In this document: in pieces, positions 11,252-25,059 of the stretch | How positions within the stretch are numbered: position 1 is the first letter of the stretch | Layout: each line of letters opens with the position of its first letter | Assembly (NCBI RefSeq): GCF_021462225.1 | Contig: NC_061798.1 | Span: 19,304,820-19,368,819, forward strand | Origin: Girardinichthys multiradiatus | Lineage: Eukaryota > Chordata > Actinopteri > Cyprinodontiformes > Goodeidae | Direction: 5' to 3' | DNA length: 64,000 nt | Notes under the pieces: generated by a model | What the model was told of the DNA's origin: nothing | Databases searched by the model: none | The model's input: the letters and a program-made list of their open reading frames with translations, nothing else | Program-made: the position numbers and the translations under genes

Positions 11252-14200
11252 CTGGGGAGACGTAAAGACAAAACACCTCCCTGATTAGTAGTTGACCCGT
11301 TAACGAGGACACATATTCAAGCAGCCTACAAAGGTGGAAAAAAGTAAATAAATAAAAGAGGTGGCTTTGATTCAAGAGAACCAATTATCCAACAATGTTG
11401 GCCTTCATGTCAATTAGCAAACATATCAGGCCAGAATTTGACAAATAACATATTTTGAAGAAAGAAGGCCAAAAAAAGCAGAATAAATGTCTTGGCTGTA
11501 TGTGGTGCGTCACAGAGTTCAATCTGTCTTATACTTCATCCGGTCAAAAATAACATTTTATGAATGAGAACATATGGCTTTGATCAACCAAACACAGGAA
11601 GAGAGCAGAATATCTCCTGAAACAAAACTTGATTTTGCTGATTAATGCCAGAGTAAGTCAAATTACATATACAGATGATATTCTTAGAAGACTTTAAGCC
11701 TTCCTGTCTCTACAAAACACTGCACCTCAAGCAAAACATTAATTAAAGCAGACTTTAACAGCCGTTTGAAACTGAAGGCTGTTTAGAAAAGTCTTACACA
11801 GTTCCAAGAAAGTTATGACAGACAAGTTGCGCTTTAAGTACACATATTTCAGAGAACAGCAAGAGAAAACACGTTGGACATTAAATGAGAAGGAAATCTA
11901 CAGGACATACTTCAGAGGGAGATTAAATTATGTAGAAAGGGACGGGGAGCAAAAGACAAAAGAAATTCATAGGTTTGTAAGATTTACCTCCATTACTAGT
12001 AACCTTAACCTCTCGCAGCAGAGTGAGAGGGATCTGTAAAACAAGCAGCACAGTCTAGGAGAGAAACTGACATTTTGAAAGAGGTCAGCATGTAAAGGTG
12101 CAGAGACTCCCATTGTTTTGCGTGGGGGACAAAGTTAAAAGGGTCACTGGATCATAGATGATTGATGGGGGATGTTCTCCTGTACTTTGGTGCAGTGTGA
12201 AGGCAGACGAAGGGGATAAATGGAAGGAGTGTGACATTTCCAGGCATCCATGTGCAGTTTTTAAAAACGTAAAACATCTGTAATAAAGGAAATGGTTTGA
12301 TGCATGTAGGATATTTTTTGTGGTGTATCAATCAATGCACGGGTGATCAATATCAGCCAATTTTTCCTTTGTCACCCGATCAAAATCTAATCTCCATGTC
12401 TTTGATTATTTTTGTTTGGAGTTTAATAAAACCCTGTCAAATGTTAGGGTGATATGCTTTGGTAAATAGATGGTAAAACCGTCATCTCTATCAAGGAACC
12501 AATTAGGGAGGTAAAACATTTTTATTTAGTTTTATGGTCAGAGTTGGTCAGTGTTTATAACTGTTCAATTAATACTAAGCTTACACAAATTAGTTTGTAT
12601 GCGTTATAGTATTAAGAAAGAAAATCTGACCTCAAAGAAAACCCAAACTCAGTATTAGGGGAGTCATGATGCATCCGGACGAGACATGATACAGAGTTCA
12701 CAAGATAGGAGATCTTTCACAGAATTTTCAGAAAATCTAAGAAATCCAATTATTTATTTTCACAAGTAAAATAACGTTTTAATATCCCAAGTTTTACCAG
12801 TCTAAGTTTTTATAATTGCATAACTCTATGGGGATCTATATGCCAGAAAAGCATTAAAAGGCTCTTTTTATGGTTTTTAGAAAAAGCTTTAATAAAACTC
12901 AAGTTGTGTTTCAAAAATTCCGATTAGTCCAGAATTATCTTTATGAGGTTAAACTAGTCCAAACATTTTAAATTTTGAGCCAATAATATAAACATATATA
13001 GTCAGGATTGGCAAAAGTAAAACAGCTTTTTAATTTAGCACCAACAAAAAACTTTGAAGCCGATTAGAAACTTTAGAAATGTTAGCGGGAAAACTGTTAG
13101 GCCAGGGGTGTCCAAAATGCGGCCCGTGGGCCGTTTGTGGCCCCTGCCTACAATTCAAGAATATTACAAATTTGGCTCCCAAGGACAAGTGGTGGCTGCA
13201 GATGGACATTATTTATTTTTATCTTTTAGGCCAACAGTTTCACTGACGCAAGGTCTTTCAAACAAGATGTAGACCAATGAAATATTCCTAAAATGAAGAA
13301 TGTTTGGTATTCCTATTTTATTACCCATTTTATTGTCTTTAATATTCATTTTAATGTAAATAGGACCACAAACATCTAGTGCTAAAACAGACTTGTCTTT
13401 ACCCCTTCAATAAACTTGGCAAAATACAGCAACAAAACATTCAACCTAAGGTAAAAACTATAACAATTGACTTTTTTTACATTTTTAAATAATTATATTT
13501 TCAATAAGGAAAAATATGCCAGACCCTATTAATGTTTCAGATCTGAAATGATTTACAGATTATTTTTCTACAAAAATATGTCTACTCTGTGTAATTAAAA
13601 CATTAAGTAGTTAGTTTATTAATGAACAAGGAAAGACAAAAAATCACAATAACATTATTTCTGTATTTTTAAATTTGATGAAATTGTAAATTTTATGGCC
13701 CACAAATTCCTCTGGCCTCCTAGGGGGTCTGAAACCTACATATTTAACAGGGTGCCGCGCTTTAGGCACTCATCTTCATATTCAGGATGAGTAATAATAA
13801 TAATAATAGCGCTTTACGAGTTTTCAATTGAATAAGTGTGTGCAAATGTGTCTCTGCTGGAATGTAACATGCCAACTCTAACATTGGTCTCCTTTAATCA
13901 TCTGTCAATAAAGGCAACAGAAGTGATGCAGAAAAAAACAAAACACAGAATTACCCTTTTGGGGTCTTTAAGACTAAGCTGGTTTTCACCAGAAACCTTT
14001 TTAAAGCAGAAAATGATAAAAAGTTAAAGTTAGATTAATTTAAAAGATACAAATCACACATTTGTAATCAATTCCACTTACAACACACCATCTGACGATA
14101 GTTTGGGCCCTTACTTTAGAATACAAGCTCCTTCATTACAACAAAAACGCTTAAAATACAAACTGGATAAAGGCTAACACTCCCAACACTCAATGCTTTT

Positions 14201-16042
14201 TCAGACCATTTAAAAAACATTTTGCACAAGAAAGCTTGCAGTGAAAAATATTTGCATGTAACTGCTTAAAATTTTGCTGCTCGTTTGCTGCAGTGAGAAA
14301 GAATGTGCAGCCATAAATAAATAAATAATGCAGCCATAGCTAAGCGCACCAGCTAAGGATCACAACTGAACTGATGAGAAGCTGCTATTATATGAAAATT
14401 ATAGTTTATACAAATCATGCACATTTAAATTTTCAGCAAGAATGCACTGAACCAATCCTTTGGGAGACTGCATCTTTAGAGGCCTTTTAAGGGGCAAAAA
14501 TTGTTCTTTTCACCTTTGGTAGCTAAGCTGATCTTGACGTTTAGTACTGAATCATGGAAGTGCAACAGAGCCATAAAATGTTTCTAATTTATAGGAAGAT
14601 GAGGAACTGCAGGAGTATTTATTTTACTTACCCTCTGCCCTGCAAGATAGGTTATGACAGGATGGCGAGGGGAGAGTTTTAGGGGGCACTGCTGCTTTTC
14701 ACTGTCTCAGATAAAACAACGTAGTGCATTATTTGTGTTCAGTTTGCTACTGGCTGCAAGTAAAATCCCTGTATTACCCATAGTGAGGATAATCTGATTA
14801 TACCCTTTAGTTTAGAAAGAGGCACGAGGAACTGACTAGGAAACATCTCTTGTCTTTTTATGATGGACGTTTAGAGGATTACTCTCAAATCTTGCTGGAT
14901 TAAAAAACCTTTCAGACAATTAAAACAAAGTAGTAAAACTGGCACATTTCAATTCACTGTGAAAACCTAATAAATACTGAATAAATAAAGGTACAGTTGA
15001 AACACAAAATAATATATATACAATGAGGAGGTTAACTAGTCTTTGACAAGTGCCATAATCATAGAAAGCAACTTTAGATCTCAGTATAAACCTATTTTAT
15101 CTCTCCGACTGTATTATGAGAGGTTCCTTCTCCTGACGGTGCTGTTGAAATATTCTGTTCAGTTTTGAAAATCTTTTAAAACAGCAGAAAAGAACTGAAG
15201 CAGTGGCAAGTGTCATAGAGTATGGTGGCTGTGAACGTGACTGTATCATATTCTATACAGCCCAATGGCATTCATGTAAAAAAAAAAAAAACGTTTTTCT
15301 ACTCTTCAACTTAAAAATCGGCATGAATGCCTTCTGTTTTGTTCAAGCGTTAATCGAATTGGTTAACTAGTTAACTAGTTAATGTGGAAAAGAATAAAAC
15401 CGTCCTTCGTGAGTCGCCCAATAGGAGAGACGTTTGGTTTGCTGTTCTTTTTATGGGTGTAACAATACATCCAGCTCCGACGAGACAAGACAACGTTTTA
15501 GCAACACATTTGGAAGAACTAAGAACCACCTTTTAATTACAAATATAATAAAGAGTTCACAAATAACAACTTATGTTTTAAAGGACTCATAATTAGTGCA
15601 GAATATCCAACCCAGGCTTGACTCGTTTATATATAATGTTTTTTAGATTTGTCTGATATTAAGGTGTTTAAGACTACAAAAAACAAATCAATTTATTTTG
15701 ACTTTTCACAAATAAAAGTTCAGGTTGCATAAATTAACTAAACAAAAAAGATACATCTCAAACATTTTTCAAGGAATCTCTGCTCAGTTCAGCACTATCC
15801 AGTTCAGCGTTAAGTATTTTAGATTTTGAACTAGAATTGATGAAATGCATCCCGACTCATTAAAAACTGTGCAATAACCCTTTAGTTCAGGACCAACCAG
15901 AAGTGCTACTGGATTTGCTACACCTAGTAAAGTTGCAAAGCAAACAAAATCCCTGTAGGACACTGTAGGCCACAGACCGATAAAGCCAGCAAAGAAATCT
16001 GGTCCTGCTCTAATCCAGACGTAAAATGTGCACAGCTCTTAC
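11252..16042 (-). other. rnf24 intron between the first coding exon and the 43-nt exon
   Basis: About 4.8 kb between a donor at 16042 and an acceptor at 11253-11252 on the minus strand. It contains a hAT-like element at 13103-13735. Positions about 11300-13100 and 13750-16030 show AT-rich sequence with no recognisable gene; 15361-15383 is a short tandem of TTAACTAG. Confidence 0.85.
13103..13735. mobile_element. hAT-like nonautonomous element
   Basis: Opens with CAGGGGTGTCCAAAATGCGG and a GGCCCGTGGGCC block, the typical start of vertebrate hAT elements, and near the right end has 'TTATGGCCCACAAATTCC' and GGGGGTCTGAAACCT. The interior is AT-rich and noncoding. The right terminal repeat is decayed and I could not identify an 8-bp target-site duplication. 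Confidence 0.55.
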
Positions 16043-16185
16043 CTGATCAGGTAGCAGCAGAAGAGGAGGCTGAGGATGAAGACAAAGATGGCCGTCCCGA
16101 ACACCACAATGTAGATATTAAGAGGAAGGTTCTGGAACCCTATATTTGGCATTCTGAAACTGTAGTGTGGGAAATTGGAGCTCAT
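16043..16185 (-). CDS. rnf24: rnf24 first coding exon: start codon and membrane segment
   Basis: This exon encodes the N-terminus, [16 protein letters not shown] and onward, 47 full codons plus AG of a split Arg codon. It is nearly identical to the N-terminus of vertebrate RNF24. Residues about 23 to 46 ([20 protein letters not shown] followed by CCYLI) are a strong single transmembrane segment with no cleavable signal peptide in front. The full exon is 16043-16192: a pyrimidine-rich acceptor ending in CAG precedes seven untranslated bases, and the donor is GTAAGAGC at 16042-16035. An in-frame ATG at 16221 lies upstream of the acceptor, in the intron, so the start at 16185 is chosen. Phase at the 3' end is 2, matching the G that opens the next exon. 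Confidence 0.96.
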
Positions 16186-16508
16186 GGATATTCTGGATGG
16201 AGAGAGACATTTCACATGCAATACATAAGTACTTGACCACTCTGCAGAGACACATAGTATGTGTCCACATATAATAACACACAGTGAATCTGAAAGTTAG
16301 ACTAACTTTGTTTAGTCTAGAGGTTTTGTTATGGACCTTAAGTATTAAGAAAGTACAGCTCAGGTTTGGGTCCAGGAACAAAGTTCCTTAATTTAAACTT
16401 CCTTCACTTTATTTTATTTTAGTAGCCTTCTTAGGTTAAATACCAGTAAACAGGCAGATATTTGTGGAAGATCAACAGCATTTACTGCAGACCTAAGCTT
16501 TTAATAAC

Positions 16509-17052
16509 CCAGGGGGGGCACATCGGCCCTTCAGATGTACCCGGACTGGCCCGCCCAGAATTAACCTGAATTAAACATGCAGAGAGTGTCAATCCCACAC
16601 GCAGGTCTAAGTATGCTTCTTTTATTGTGTAGCGTGTAGAAAGCAACAATATTCCAATTCAATGTCCTGATATTGTCAGGTCCAACTCTTATTTACTGAA
16701 GCCAAAGTGGCTCTAACAGCTGCTCACAGAGATTACAGTTTAAATGAACATTATTGGACTGAACACAGGGTGGCATGCAGGAACTTGCAGAACCTTCATT
16801 TCTTCAACAATTGTATTCTTCTAAAAGACAATCATTTAGAGTCAGTTAAAATAATAGTTCAGTAACAATAATAGTTCAGCTGTCTGTCTGGCATAATGCA
16901 TTTTGTTGCTCAGTTGCCATGGCGTCTGGTACCATTAGCCGCTAAAAAGCATGTTTAAGGTTTATTTTGAAACATCTTTTTGAAATAATTGTGTTCAGCT
17001 AATGATCCGGCCCTCATCAAGACTATAGTTACTTACGTGGCCCTTTAGGAAA
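16509..17052. mobile_element. possible hAT-like element, decayed
   Basis: Left CCAGGGGGGGCACATCGGCC with CTGGCCCGCCC and right GATCCGGCCCTCATC with ACGTGGCCCTTTAGG resemble the GGCCC-rich subterminal regions of hAT elements. Ends are not exact and no target-site duplication was found. Confidence 0.4.
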
Positions 17053-17584
17053 ATGAAATAAAACCTGATTTACTCAGAAACAGTGCAGTGCTTCTGAATG
17101 TGTAATAGCACACATTACAAATAAAAAAATATATAAATGTTAAAGCGATTTAGCTAAGTGCCGTTTTTTTTGTTTTTGTTTTTTCAGACCATTAAGACTG
17201 AAATTGTGTTTTTACAACAATTACCCTAATTACAGTGATACACAATGAATTTTAGCAAGATACACGTTATCTTAATGGGAGTCAGGACTAACTGATAAAC
17301 ACACACCGCCTTTTAAACTTCTCCTTCACTTAATACTCAACGCTCGTTTGTGCAGAAAGAAAAATGCTGAAGATTTGCATAAACTGACCAAACTAACAAA
17401 TGAAAGAATCTGCACTGAAAGCAAACAACAGAACAATCACTCAATGACTAACAAATGGCACAGAGGCAATATGGCATGCATGAAACCTTGCTAATTTTAT
17501 CTACGGCTAATACACAGGAGGGCCATTACTGTCTAACAGAGCTATATTCACATACAGCCCTGTTGTTTTAAACACACAGAGATA

Positions 17585-17924
17585 CAGTGCCTTGCAAAAG
17601 TATAAGTACCCCTTGAACTTTTTCACATTGCGTCTGGGTACAACCACAAACATCTACGCATTTCCTCTGGATTTTATGACCGAATTAAAGTAGTGTATAA
17701 CTGTAAAGTAGAAGAAAAATAACAGTTTTTACAAATACAAACCTGCATTTGGATTCAGACTCCTTTTCTCCGATACACTTAAATAAAAGCGGTTTGTAAT
17801 TTAAAGCAAGGATAAATGCTCTATTACAATAAATCCCAATAAAATCTATTGAAGTTGGTGGTTGGAATAGGACAGAATGTGGATAAAGTCCAAAGGGAAA
17901 GTGGATTTCATTTGCAAGGTTCGG
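17585..17924. mobile_element. MITE derived from Tc1-like family B, TA duplication
   Basis: A 340-bp element with both ends present and the interior lost. The left starts CAGTGCCTTGCAAAAGTATA and runs through CCCCTTGAACTTTTTCACA; the right carries the inverted counterpart (CCAATAAAATCTATTGAAGT, then TTTGCAAGGTTCGG). TA flanks it at 17583-17584 and 17925-17926, as expected for Tc1/mariner. It has no coding capacity and would have depended on transposase supplied elsewhere. Confidence 0.8.
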
Positions 17925-20675
17925 TATGTGGCTGACATGTTAGTGCAAGAAAAAATGTTTAAACCAGCTGCATGCTGTTTGTTTAATCAAATTCCATTAA
18001 TTAAATGCTACAAACTAATTCATTAAAGCAACGCCACACCAACCACAGCCTATTGGTCAAGTTCTCCCACTCCAAACGAACATGACTAGACATGTCCACA
18101 CCTACACATATAATGCCCCATAGAAGAGGAGAAGGAGGAAGAGGAGAATAGGGAGAGGGGACAACAGGAATAACTTTCTGCTCCTTTAGAGACACTATCT
18201 CAATATCTTGGGGCCCCACCCCTCCAAAGGGCTTCATTCCCTGACACTACTCCTATGGAAAGTTTTGTAGGTTTTGCTGAGGACCATTAACAATCCCCTG
18301 GATATTCATAAACTCGCCCCCACACAAATGTGCACTCAATCATACAACTAAAGGATAACCTCAGCCTCTGAATTACTGCTACACTCAGTCCTTGCATACA
18401 GATCCATAAGGTATGCTTACCTCTTTAAAGCTTGATGCAAGGGAAGAGTTCCTACATCTAACCTACAAGGTCAGGGTGTCATTCAGTGAGGTGACGGACC
18501 TCACGGTTCTGTTCCGATAAATGTTTGAATATCTTTTTGTGACCGCAGATCACCAACTGAGCTCCGTTTCACAGATGACTCCAGCAAACAAGCAGGAAAG
18601 GAAGTTTAATGAGGACACAAGGGCCGTTAGATTGTGCTGAGCGAACTCAGTCCACTGGGTAAGAACTGAAAGTAAACGACACAATTCAGGTTTGAAAGAT
18701 AACATCGTGTCCAGAGAGTTTCAGTTGCTGGCGGGGGATTTTACTCGTCTCTTTACATAAATCTTTGACAGGACAAACAAGGCTGCTACATTACCCTTAT
18801 TACATGGAACCAACAGGGCTACTAAATAAAAAACATCATTCAATAGCTCCCACGAGGAGAGAGATTTGATGACAGGTCAAAGGAAATTAAACACTTGTGA
18901 TTTTAGACTGTCTTGATTTCATCTACAGCTTTAACCCCCAATAAGTTGTAGATAAAGATGGTCCACTAAGGCAAAGTTATGGTTTCAAAACTCACCCTAC
19001 GGTTTAAAGTCGTTCTAATAAGATCACCACTGATCTTTTTTTCCGACTGTACTGAGCGTAGAACGCAATGCTACACATTGCTGGTCAGCTGGCCTAAACA
19101 AGGCTGCCATACGGTACTTTTCCCTCACTTACCAATTCATATAGTGGACAAAACAAGTACAGTCATGGTGCAGAAGCTGAAAGATGGCCACAGATCGCTC
19201 TTATTAAGGTGACGGTACTCACTGTACATCTGTTTAACATCTGTTGGGTCTACCTGAGCACTCATTAGCCAGCTAATATCAGCTTATTTGACTCTTAACT
19301 TTAATCTATAAAAGGTAAACTAGAAAAAAAGTATAATATTTTGCAAGTTAACATGTTTAGTTCAAAACTACGACTAATTTTATTGGGTGTTTATTCTACA
19401 GGTTTGCTTAGGTCTATGTATCAATATAACAATAAAAATCCTATAGGTAACATAATTGTAAAAGTATAGTTGAGCCCAGTTACTCATGCCCCTGGCAGGT
19501 TAAAGTAATCTTTTAACTTGACCAGCATGACCAGATTAGGGTGATGGCAGGGAGGCCAAAGATTTGATCAAAGATTTGGAGCTCATCACCAAAGATGAAA
19601 TCCTTAAACACAGTCGAAACATGAAAAAAGTTGGTCAGCAATCATAAACAGTGGTTGATTAATGGAAAGCCAATAAAAACCTTTCCAGTGATCCTTGGGA
19701 AGCTTATAAATAATTTTCAACATGCCATTTATTCAAATTACATGTAAATAAAAATAGATTTGGAAACATTTTAACATGTACACTGCTTTTACATGGTTTT
19801 ATTATCTTTTCAGAGATGCCGGTCTCACTTCCTGTTATCAAATAATTTTAAATCTAACTCCGCCAGGGGTCTGAATAATACTGGGCTTAACTGCAAATTT
19901 GGATATGCAACAATTACATTTAACAGTGATTCCATGAACGGTTGTAATGTGGGAATTTAATACCAAGCCAAGTTCCACTAAAGTTTAATGACATTTACCA
20001 TTGTGCACAAATGTGAAGCAATCTCTCGCTGCTGGCTGCAGCATATGAATGCGTGTATTAATTAAGGAGCAGGCTTCAAATAGCAAAAGACATGTTTGGT
20101 ACCTATATTTGCAGCTTTTGTATCTAAAGCTGAAGGTCTAACTGTGGAAGGACTTCCCTCTGTGGTCAGGATAGAGAGGAAATGTCTGAAATGTCAAACA
20201 TATCACTGAACTACAACAAAATGACAAACACCTCCAGAAAGACAAAACAGTTCTGACATTTTACTATTCTTTTAATACATTAACATATTTATTATCCTTA
20301 TCACTACTTGCTAAGACATGTACATTCATGCAAGACCACAGATTCATGCACACGTCGTTTTATTTGACATACACATACCCAAGTGGTGCCTTCATGCTGA
20401 AGAGCAGAAAAGTCTGCACAGACTTGCAGCACAGGCCTCTGTAAAGTGACATAACGTGTTGTTGAGAAATAAATGTGTGGGTTTGCCTGATGGTAAGATA
20501 TTTGGACCACAACACTCGTTTGTCCCCTTTCATAACAGCTCGTGTTGGACCCAGAGCAACCTCCCCCTGGTTTATCAACACCCTGAAAGTACCATGCTCT
20601 CCAAATAAAACAAACAAACACAAAAAAAATCAACTCTCAGGGAAGTTTTAGTCAAACATCCTGAAAAATCTACAG

Positions 20676-21418
20676 ATGAACTGCAGAAGTATTCAAACCC
20701 CTTGAACTTTTTTACGTTTTGTCTCGTCAATGACTCAAACAGTCATTGTCACAGCCACAAACCTCAAGGTACTAAACTGAGATTTTATAGGGAAAACGAA
20801 TATGAAGTAGCTACAAGTCATATAGGAGACACAGCAAACCTCTGAAAGGTGCTCTGATCTGATGAGACCATAATGGAACTTTCTGGCCTGGATGCAAAAT
20901 GCTACTCTATGTGTGACAGAAAACTAACACATCATACTGAATATGCCCTCCCCTCATTGGAAAATGGTGGTGGCAGAATCATGTTGTGGGAATGCACTGC
21001 TTTAAGCAGGGAATTGAAGCAAATTTTAAAATGGATGGAACTAAATAAGGGCCTGTACTGGAAGAAAAAACCTGAAAGTGGCAGCGAAACACTTGAAAAT
21101 GTGGCCGAATTTGCCTTCCAGCTGAACACCAACCCTAAATATACACCGAGAGCTACAATTAAAGTATTTTCATGTATCTGGATGACCCAGTCAAAGTCCA
21201 GACCTAGACCCAATTTAGAATCTGTTGCAAAATTTTAACTTTACCATTTCAGATACGCTCCATCTAATCTGCTATTTTTGCAGAATAGGCTAAATTTTCT
21301 GCCTCTAGATGTGCAAACCTGGTAAGACTTGCAGCAGGGATGCAGTGAAAGGTGGTGAACAAAAATCCATATCACACAGTTCAGATTTTTATTTGGAAAA
21401 CATTTTCAGAACCATGTT
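20676..21418 (+). pseudogene. Tc1-like family B transposase remnant
   Basis: Begins with damaged terminal repeat (AGAAGTATTCAAACCCCTTG), loses the DNA-binding half, then resumes at ACACAGCAAACCTCTGAAAG and GTGCTCTGATCTGATGAGAC. Further on come ATGGTGGTGGCAGAATCATG and CCCAGTCAAAGTCCAGACCT, the coding region around the last catalytic residues. A 121-codon frame at 20873-21238 crosses it but has lost order and key residues. It continues into the element's 3' untranslated region and is then joined to a retroposon tail at about 21419. Confidence 0.8.
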
Positions 21419-21760
21419 TAAAAGGGAGTTTAAAGGGGAGTTTTTCCTCTCCGCTGTCGCTACATGCATGCTCAGTATGAGGGATTGCTGCAAAGTCAAC
21501 GCCAGTGACTGTCCACTGTCTCTACATGCTCATCCAGGAGGAGGGAATGCTGCAAGTCACTGACTGGATGCAATCTGCTGGGTTTCCTTAGATAGAAAAA
21601 CTTTTTATCCAATTTGAATAAAAAGCTAACTCCGACTGTACTGTTCAATTGTTAGGATTAATAGGAATGTATGAACCTGACTGTTGTGAAGTGCCTTGAG
21701 ACAACATGTGTTGTGAATTGGCGCTATATAAATAAAACTGAACTGAATGGAATTGAATGT
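21419..21760 (+). repeat. retroposon 3' tail (fish SINE/LINE type)
   Basis: Ends in GTGCCTTGAGACAACATGTG then TTGTGAATTGGCGCTATATA and AATAAAACTGAACTG, a 3' end very common in percomorph genomes. Upstream is the GGAGTTTTTCCTCTCCGCTG block that usually precedes it. It has no tRNA-like head, so this is a 5'-truncated copy. A similar tail begins at about 63870. Confidence 0.75.
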
Positions 21761-22808
21761 TTAATTTAAAAAATTTCTTGACTAATTAACAAGCGGAAGG
21801 AGTACAGTTTCATCCGGCCCCAATAAATGTACCTAACTTTAAATTTTTGCTTGCAGATATTATTAATTAGTGATTCACTTTTTTTCTCTGATGGTTGTGA
21901 TTTCATTTTGATACCCTCAATTTAAATATTAATAATTACCAATTTCAGCATTTTACCCAATACACAAACTTACTTATACATCGATATTGTTCTCGTTTTT
22001 GGAAACAGAGTTTGTTGATTACATGACACTCAAGTAAAGCACACAGATTATGAGCAGCTATAAGACAAATCTAAGTATTTAGGCCTCTACAGTACATCAT
22101 TGTAAGGATGCTGTTGCTCATGGAAATGTTATTTCTGTGACTGAGCTTTCTGCTAGGTGCCACAACGCCAAACCCTTGTATCTGCGCTACCACCCACTTT
22201 GATGTCAACATTTGCTGACAGAGAGAATCTTGGGAAAACCGAGCAATCCAGAAATTCAAACCCAGTCACAGTCAACATCCCACACATCCCAAAAATTCTA
22301 ATAGAGCGCACCGCTGCCAATGAGCCTGTATGAAGAGCAGTACACATTCAGGCAGGTAATAAATACAAGGAGAAACCGAGTGAGTTTGTTTTCCATGCAG
22401 GCCACCAGCAATGGCTCAGTGGTTTCACCGAGTTATGGTCAAGAACTTCCACCATTATCCAAACAAGTAAATTCGTTGTTGGGTGACAGGATTCTTTAAA
22501 CAAAGGTCAACAGACTTGCAATTTTATTAATCAAAGCCCAATGGAGTTCCCCTGGCGGCCTGCATCTTTAATAATTGAAGACATATTTTACTTGCCAAAA
22601 ATAATAACATTGTTTTCCACCAATATTGGGATTCCAAAGTAAAAGCATTATAAGCAGAACACGTAAAGATCTCTATACACCAATATGTCCCAACACTAAT
22701 GGACGCTGTAAAATGGTTTGTCTCCCTTTCAGCTCTCAATGTGACATAACTCCAAACACAACAGCCTCAGAGCTTCATGCTATAAGAGTATGTAACCATG
22801 CATGCTAT

Positions 22809-23216
22809 TTGGGCTGCAACTAAGGGTTATTTTGCTAATCGATTCATCTGTCAACTATTTATTCAGTTAATCGATTAATTATCGCAGAGCAAATGGTGGT
22901 TAATAGGAGATTTTTTTTTTTTTTTACTGAATTTGAACCAGGTGAAGCTATAGCTATGCCACTTGAGGAGTTCTGGATAAAGCATGTTTACAGATAAAAG
23001 AAGGTTTTTCATTTTAAATGCAATATATATATATATATATATATTGTACAATTCTGGCCCCACTACTCCTCTGAGTGGGTTGTTCTTTCAGCAAACGGCA
23101 AGTTTTAGAATCTATATACTCCAGTTAACACTTATTCAATTACTGAATTATTTGACAGTTGTTTCAATAATTGATTTGTTTGTTTTGTTTTGTTTGTTCG
23201 AATTGTTTCAGCCCTA
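22809..23216. mobile_element. hAT-type MITE with near-perfect 8-bp target-site duplication
   Basis: The left end TTGGGCTGCAACTAAGGGTT and the right end AATTGTTTCAGCCCTA form imperfect terminal inverted repeats of a family abundant in fish. The flanks CATGCTAT (22801-22808) and CATGGTAT (23217-23224) match at 7 of 8 positions, the duplication length expected for hAT. The 408-bp interior is noncoding, with an AT microsatellite and a 14-T run. Confidence 0.8.
23023..23044. repeat. (AT)n microsatellite inside the hAT MITE
   Basis: About 11 AT units. Confidence 0.9.
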
Positions 23217-25059
23217 CATGGTATGGTAAGTAACATGATTTAGATTTGCTCTTTGCTACCGAACCCCTCTTCTCTCTCACTCGGTTGTTTTCACATGGCC
23301 TCACCCCATTACGTAATCGGCAACAAGACTGTGCACAGCACGTCACATACATGTTGAACGGGAAAGAGCAGCCATTTAAGTTTTATTCTGCTCTTGGTTT
23401 TCTGAAATATGACGGAGTAAAAGAAATTGCACACAGGCAGCACCCTCCAGAGCAGTCTGGCATGGCTGGTAAAGATGTGCACCACAGCTTTAAAGTAAAC
23501 TGTTACTATGGAGACACCATAATGCCACGCTTTCCTGTAGTTCTCTACCAGCGAACTTTGATTTTTTTACCTTTATCATTCTCCACACTATAACTTTTAT
23601 GCAAGGATATGCTAAACCAATAAACTGAATTGATTCAGTTCAAGACTTCACATCTTTACCAGAGTTGCCACTAATTTAGGAGGGTGTCATACATCTATAG
23701 TGTCGGTAAACTTAAATATATACAGGCAACAAAAATGAAATACAGAAAGTAATTTGAGGGGTGAAATAAAAAATGAAAGGGGATGATAATAAATGAAATA
23801 AAATGATGCAAATAAAGCATGATACATGACAATATAGCCCTTAACCTGTTAGTTAACATGTCAGATGTTTTTTTCCTCCCCGTGTTTAGCTCCAAGTTTT
23901 TTTATTTTTGTCTGTTTTTGTGACCTCCGGTTTATATCTGATATGAAGCTCTTTGTGTTGCCCTTGACAGACAGTGATCTATAAATAAATACTGACTGGT
24001 TGATATTGTCATCATAATAGATACCATAAAATATTGTGAGATAATTTCAAGTCTATATCGCCCGTTCTTATCCTGATCTAGGCCATCTTTTGTTTTTTCA
24101 GTTTCAAGTACTTGCTTTTTGTTTTCATAAACCAATCTGCTCTTTGCAGATTCTGTGTAATCTGTGTGAACAGGGGATTTACCAGATTACTTTGTATTTT
24201 ATTTTTTACCATAGACTATTCCCGCTCATGTGGGAACGTCTAACTACAGAACAGCTAAAACGATGAAAACATGTTCTACTTTTCTCAATCCACACATTAT
24301 TAGTTTACATATTTAAAAAAAGGAAACTCAAAAACTCAAACGGGCTGAAACATAACATCCACTCCACGCAAACAAAACCCTCTGGCTAATCAATACGACA
24401 CAGTAGATAATAAAGTAAGACCAGAGGTCAACGTGTCATGAGAGTATTTTCTAGTTTCCGCATGAGTCAGCGACGTATTTGTTCAACACAACATTTTCAT
24501 TTGACCTGTGCCGTGGGCCAAACAAACATTTGCTGCCGTCTTGCTGCCATCACCTTAAACCATCACAGCTTAATGTAATATGATGGCAGTTTGGACCAAT
24601 ATTAACTATTATTTGCCACAATACTTGGTCTACACCAAATAACTAGTAAAAATGTATGAGGTTAAAAATAAAAAAAAAGTCAGTATATATTTAACAAAGC
24701 ATATAATCCTACAGGTTTTGGTTTAACACAACTGCTTTGAGCTTGATGTACCTAAGAGACAGCCTACTATTATTGTAAATATTAAAAATAACGTCTGCTG
24801 ACGTATCTTTGTCACACTGAATTTAGGTCATTTTAAATGCTTAATTTGAGCCAGTTTCAGTCGAACTATGACCATAGATTTTGCTGTTTTGACAGCTGTT
24901 GATAAGCGTTTGACTGTTCTATAACGTATAGACCTTTTACATGCTCTCCACGGCATGATTTAGCGAAGGTCTCAATCCATGCTCAATCAATGGGTGCGGT
25001 AAAAAAATATTTCCCTCTTACAATTTTTTTTACAAAACCATTTCTAAAGCTTTGGGACT

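Noticed and set aside
12325..12430. Similarity between 12325-12430, 26890-26990 and 63680-63730 (GATGCACC-like start, GACCNATTTTT core)
   Set aside because: The shared words are short and AT-rich. They may be decayed copies of one repeat, but I cannot support boundaries or a class.
12655..15840. Similarity between 12655-12965 and 15455-15840 (CATCC...ACGAGACA and GAGTTCACA)
   Set aside because: Only scattered words match; not enough to call a repeat pair.
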